Source: Paludibacteraceae bacterium
GTDB lineage: Bacteria > Bacteroidota > Bacteroidia > Bacteroidales > Paludibacteraceae
Assembly: GCA_024401495.1 (NCBI GenBank)
Contig: JAKSKW010000008.1
Coordinates: 1-64,000, forward strand
Reading direction: 5' to 3'
DNA length: 64,000 bases
Numbering within the stretch: position 1 is the first letter of the stretch; every line of letters starts with the position of its first letter. Both the position numbers and the translations under genes were made by a program. Shown piece after piece: positions 61,234-64,000 of the stretch. The notes beneath the pieces are model-generated. The model saw only the letters and a program-made list of their open reading frames with translations. It ran no database searches and had not been told where the DNA came from.

Positions 61234-62013
61234 ATGAAAACATATTGGTTTGCATTCAACGAGAAATCAGAAATCGTCCTTGAAAAAATCAAAGACGAGA
61301 AAACTAATGACGAATCATATAAAATTCCGTTTGCAGAGACGGAGCCTTTCGCAATCAAGCAAGAAACCATCACTCTGCCAGATTTGAATGGCTGTCCTGC
61401 CAAAGCTGTGACGTTGGACGGGGATGCACCGTCATCGCCATACGAATTATCAGGACTGCGCGATTCATACACCAAACTTCCTTTCGACGAATACTACGCC
61501 GCAGGAAAAGCCGCTGAACTTATCTCTTTCCACACCAACACTCGCTTCTGCGCTCGATGCGGAAAAGAGATGGTGAAGAAGACGGATATCAGCCGCGTCT
61601 GCACAGGTTGCGGAAAAGAGATCTGGGCTCCAGTGCAGCCAGCCATCATCGTGCTTGTGTCGAGAGGCAAAGACGAGGTGTTGCTTGCGAGAGCTAAGAA
61701 TTTCCGTCGCCCTTATTATGGTCTTATCGCTGGATTCGTGGAGACGGGAGAGAGCATTGAGGAGACGGTGCGACGTGAGGTGATGGAAGAGACTGGATTG
61801 AAAATCAAGAACATCCGTTATTACAAGTCACAGCCGTGGCCCTACCCCAACAGTTTGATGCTAGGCTTCTTCGCCGAATACGAGAGTGGCGAGATCAAGG
61901 TTCAGGAGGAGGAGTTGGTGGATTGCCGATGGTTCAACCGTCATGCGATGCCGGACATTCCTGGCAAATTATCCATGGCGAGAATGCTGATCGACGAATG
62001 GCTTGATGATTGA
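61234..62013 (+). CDS. nudC: NAD+ diphosphatase / NAD-RNA decapping NudC
   Basis: This 259-residue Nudix enzyme hydrolyses NADH and removes 5' NAD caps from RNA. The zinc site is CARCGKEM and CTGCGKEI (about residues 107-130). The Nudix box is GFVETGESIEETVRREVMEETG (about 168-190), with all G-x5-E-x7-RE-U-x-EE-x-G positions. SQPWPYPNSLML (about 202) is the NudC-specific motif. The start at 61234 was chosen; upstream codons lie in REP-like palindromes. A heptamer array follows the stop. Confidence 0.93.
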   Translation: MKTYWFAFNEKSEIVLEKIKDEKTNDESYKIPFAETEPFAIKQETITLPDLNGCPAKAVTLDGDAPSSPYELSGLRDSYTKLPFDEYYAAGKAAELISFHTNTRFCARCGKEMVKKTDISRVCTGCGKEIWAPVQPAIIVLVSRGKDEVLLARAKNFRRPYYGLIAGFVETGESIEETVRREVMEETGLKIKNIRYYKSQPWPYPNSLMLGFFAEYESGEIKVQEEELVDCRWFNRHAMPDIPGKLSMARMLIDEWLDD

Positions 62014-62056
62014 CGGTTGATGGTTGACGGTTGACGGTTGACGGTTGAGATAAAGA
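62014..62056. repeat. Heptamer array (GGTTGAC) after nudC
   Basis: GATTGAC, GGTTGAT, GGTTGAC, GGTTGAC, GGTTGAC and GGTTGAG run in tandem directly after the nudC stop. Confidence 0.8.
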
Positions 62057-62082
62057 AATGAAATTCCATAAATAAACTCTCT

Positions 62083-62946
62083 ATGATAATCTGGAATCCG
62101 TGGCACGGTTGTCATAAAATAAGCGAGGGGTGCCAGCATTGCTATATGTATTTTCTGGACAGGAAACGTGGCATCGACACCTCTAAGATCTATCGCACAG
62201 AGAATTTCAATCTCCCTGTGCAGCGACGTCGCGACGGAAGATTCAAACTGCCTTCATGGATGCAGCTATACGTGGGATTGTCAACTGATTTCTTCGTGGA
62301 GGAGGCTGACCAATGGCGTGACGAGGCGTGGAATATCATGCGTCAGAGACCAGATATCATATTCCGTCTGCTCACGAAAAGAGCAGAAAGAATAGAGAAA
62401 TGCCTGCCTAAAGATTGGGGCGACGGTTATGAGAATGTGCTTCTGCAGGTGACGACGGAAAACCAACGTCGTGCGGATGAACGATTATCCATTTTGCTCG
62501 ACATCCCAGCCAAACACAAAGGGTTCATGGCAGCCCCTCTTATTGGCGACGTCGACGCGGAGAAATTTCTTGCTACGGGACAATTCGAGGAGGTGCTTTG
62601 TGGCGGGGAGAATTATGATGGAGCCCGTCCGTGCAATTATGATTGGGTGAAAAAACTGAGCGATCAATGCCGGAAATACAACGTCACTTTCGACTTTATC
62701 GAGACAGGCACCGTCTTCATTAAGGATGGCAAACAATACAGTATTCCAGACAAAAGGACGCAATCGCTTCAAGCATTCAAATCGGAACTGAGTTTTCAGG
62801 GCAAGAAACCAGATTATAAACTTATCAACCCGGAGCCGGGCATCTTCGACACCGAAGAATACATCCCATTTTTCCGAGAGCATTGCCACACCTGTGGCTC
62901 CAGACTAACATGCAACGGATGCTCCAATTGCGGAAACTGTGAATGA
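62083..62946 (+). CDS. DUF5131 (phage Gp37/Gp68-like) protein
   Basis: This 287-residue protein begins IIWNPWHGCHKISEGCQHCYMY, the family signature C-x6-C-x2-C of DUF5131/phage Gp37. This is an Fe-S-type cysteine pattern resembling divergent radical SAM proteins. LYVGLSTDFFVEEADQWRDEAW and FRLLTKRAERI follow. The C-terminus has a second Cys cluster (CHTCGSRLTCNGCSNC, residues about 268-285), possibly another metal site. The reaction is unknown. It starts after a heptamer array and ends in another repeat array. Confidence 0.8.
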   Translation: MIIWNPWHGCHKISEGCQHCYMYFLDRKRGIDTSKIYRTENFNLPVQRRRDGRFKLPSWMQLYVGLSTDFFVEEADQWRDEAWNIMRQRPDIIFRLLTKRAERIEKCLPKDWGDGYENVLLQVTTENQRRADERLSILLDIPAKHKGFMAAPLIGDVDAEKFLATGQFEEVLCGGENYDGARPCNYDWVKKLSDQCRKYNVTFDFIETGTVFIKDGKQYSIPDKRTQSLQAFKSELSFQGKKPDYKLINPEPGIFDTEEYIPFFREHCHTCGSRLTCNGCSNCGNCE

Positions 62947-63034
62947 TTGATGATTGATGATTGATGGTTGATGATTGATGATTGAGGGTTAAACAAACAT
63001 CACAATACGTAGAGACGGGGCATGCCCCGTCTTT
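62943..63034. repeat. GATTGAT array and GTAGAGACG palindrome
   Basis: Tandem TGATTGA/TGGTTGA units (62944-62990) follow the DUF5131 stop. GTAGAGACGGGGCATGCCCC GTCTT then forms a perfect palindromic core (63011-63030). A further 100 bases to the next gene hold nothing obvious. Confidence 0.75.
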
Positions 63035-63137
63035 TGCTGTTTTTATTGGAACGTAAAATTTCCGGAAATGATTCGGAAAATTGGGATGGAAAACAATCCA
63101 TCAATTCAAAAACCGAGGGTTGACACCCACGGATATT

Positions 63138-64000
63138 TTATTTGACATTCAAATTTCTAGCATACTCTATCAAATATTTAAACGGGAATGGCATAACTGT
63201 CAATTGTCCATTTCTGACAAAAGTGACAGCCATAAGTTGTAGCATTTCATCAAAGAACAGATTGCTGTTTAGGTATGCTTCAACAAGTCTGATGTTTGCA
63301 GCCGTTGGGATAGCTCTACGCATTCCTTCTCCTATGATTCCAGAGAAATAATTCAAGGAATAGTCGTTTTTTGCAAAGCATTTGATGTCTGTGACTGCTG
63401 GAAACAATTCATCTCTTCGTTCCTTACTTCGAAGCTTATTATCACCATTAGCCAATAGTTCCTTAATCAAATCTATCTCCGGTATAGTTCTCAATTTTGT
63501 GTTATGGATAACGTTTATGTCTTCGCCTCTTCTGACAACACCAACTACATCATCCATTTCAAAAATGTTAATGCATTCTTGATATTCGTCTTGTTCGAAC
63601 AAATTGTTCTCTTGCTCCTTTATGACAAATTCTCCATTTGGAGTAATAGTCATGAAATAAAAATGTTTTGTATCGTCATCTTTCTTATGACAAATTCCAA
63701 AATCTATTTTATCAGAATATCCATAACCAGCCCAATCAGCCAATGTGATGTGATTTTTAACAAGGTCTTCTTTAATCAAGACTTCTTGCATTATACAATC
63801 CAACAATGGCTTCCAGTCTGAATCTGCAACATTTTCTTTGTTTATAAGATGTGCTACCGATTCAATTGTGATATGCTGAACTGCACACCCATCATAAACT
63901 ATATCATGAGGATCTTTTTTATCATTATACCACTGGTCCTCATGTATTAGAATTATATTTATTGCGTCTACCTTGGGTTTCTTAAGGACCGAAACCTTAC
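63138..64000 (-). CDS. Partial hypothetical protein, runs off right edge
   Basis: The open frame continues past position 64000 without an in-frame stop, so at least 287 residues are visible and the N-terminus is missing. Visible blocks are AINIILIHEDQWYN (near the edge), CAVQHITIESVAHLI, DKIDFGICHKKDDDTKHFYF (central), DINVIHNTKLRTIPEIDLI, and the well-patterned C-terminus GMRRAIPTAANIRLVEAYL ... FVRNGQLTVMPFPFKYLIEY. It looks conserved but I do not recognise the family. The AVQHIT and PFPFKYL blocks faintly recall MID-PIWI-type proteins; this is a guess. A TTG codon at 63806 is not the true start because the frame stays open upstream. Confidence 0.55.
   Translation of the reverse strand, partial: KVSVLKKPKVDAINIILIHEDQWYNDKKDPHDIVYDGCAVQHITIESVAHLINKENVADSDWKPLLDCIMQEVLIKEDLVKNHITLADWAGYGYSDKIDFGICHKKDDDTKHFYFMTITPNGEFVIKEQENNLFEQDEYQECINIFEMDDVVGVVRRGEDINVIHNTKLRTIPEIDLIKELLANGDNKLRSKERRDELFPAVTDIKCFAKNDYSLNYFSGIIGEGMRRAIPTAANIRLVEAYLNSNLFFDEMLQLMAVTFVRNGQLTVMPFPFKYLIEYARNLNVK

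Overview
The window looks like chromosomal DNA of a Bacteroidales bacterium (phylum Bacteroidota). Promoters follow the Bacteroidota pattern TTTG-N19/20-TAnnTTTG. Cell-envelope genes include SusE-like or PL29-like lipoproteins, a TPR/PD40/OmpA protein like those near the type IX secretion system (T9SS), and a giant secreted protein with a T9SS-like tail. Housekeeping genes resemble Bacteroides and Prevotella homologues. No rRNA genes are present. The only tRNA is tRNA-Thr(TGT), at the left edge.

Layout. 1-15 kb: an outer-membrane barrel and lipoprotein pair, a family I CoA-transferase, the OmpA-family protein, rbfA with a LolCE/FtsX-like permease, and a run of parE, lipid kinase, cytidine deaminase, lptB and tsaC. 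15-22 kb: an Rpn-like nuclease, a glucosaminidase, a RhuM-like protein beside dprA, and a large PurF. 22-27.5 kb: an AT-rich accessory island. It carries a fusion of a complete EF-Tu to a hydrophobic N-terminal domain and two C-terminal repeats, a phage-type adenine methyltransferase, an IS1595-family transposase, and two genes with a shared phage-like N-terminal tag, one of which looks like an ADP-ribosyltransferase-fold protein. A 32-nt exact inverted repeat brackets the last four. 27.5-27.8 kb: a long rod-shaped RNA with a terminator, resembling 6S RNA. 28-44 kb: acyltransferase and FabG, an AAA/DUF4143 ATPase, ung, dnaB, the 1341-residue cysteine-repeat protein, mutS2 with folE, and small exported proteins. 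44-64 kb: a phosphatase, glmS, a divergent DapL-like aminotransferase, recJ, a CLC channel, tcdA, grpE-dnaJ, an M23 peptidase, pyrH, nudC, a DUF5131 protein and a truncated gene at the right edge.

Links between genes. tsaC and tcdA both act on the t6A37 modification carried by tRNAs such as the tRNA-Thr at the left edge. dnaB, parE, mutS2, recJ, ung and dprA are spread DNA-maintenance genes. The grpE-dnaJ pair is preceded by palindromes that could be heat-shock control sites.

The intergenic DNA is rich in dispersed repeats. A hexamer minisatellite (RACGWW) often begins at a stop codon and has entered one acetyltransferase reading frame. GTAGAGACG-type palindromes recur in several gaps. Short tandem 6-8-mers follow several stop codons. 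The best candidates for undescribed biology are the EF-Tu fusion with its flanking inverted-repeat module, and the 6S-like RNA.
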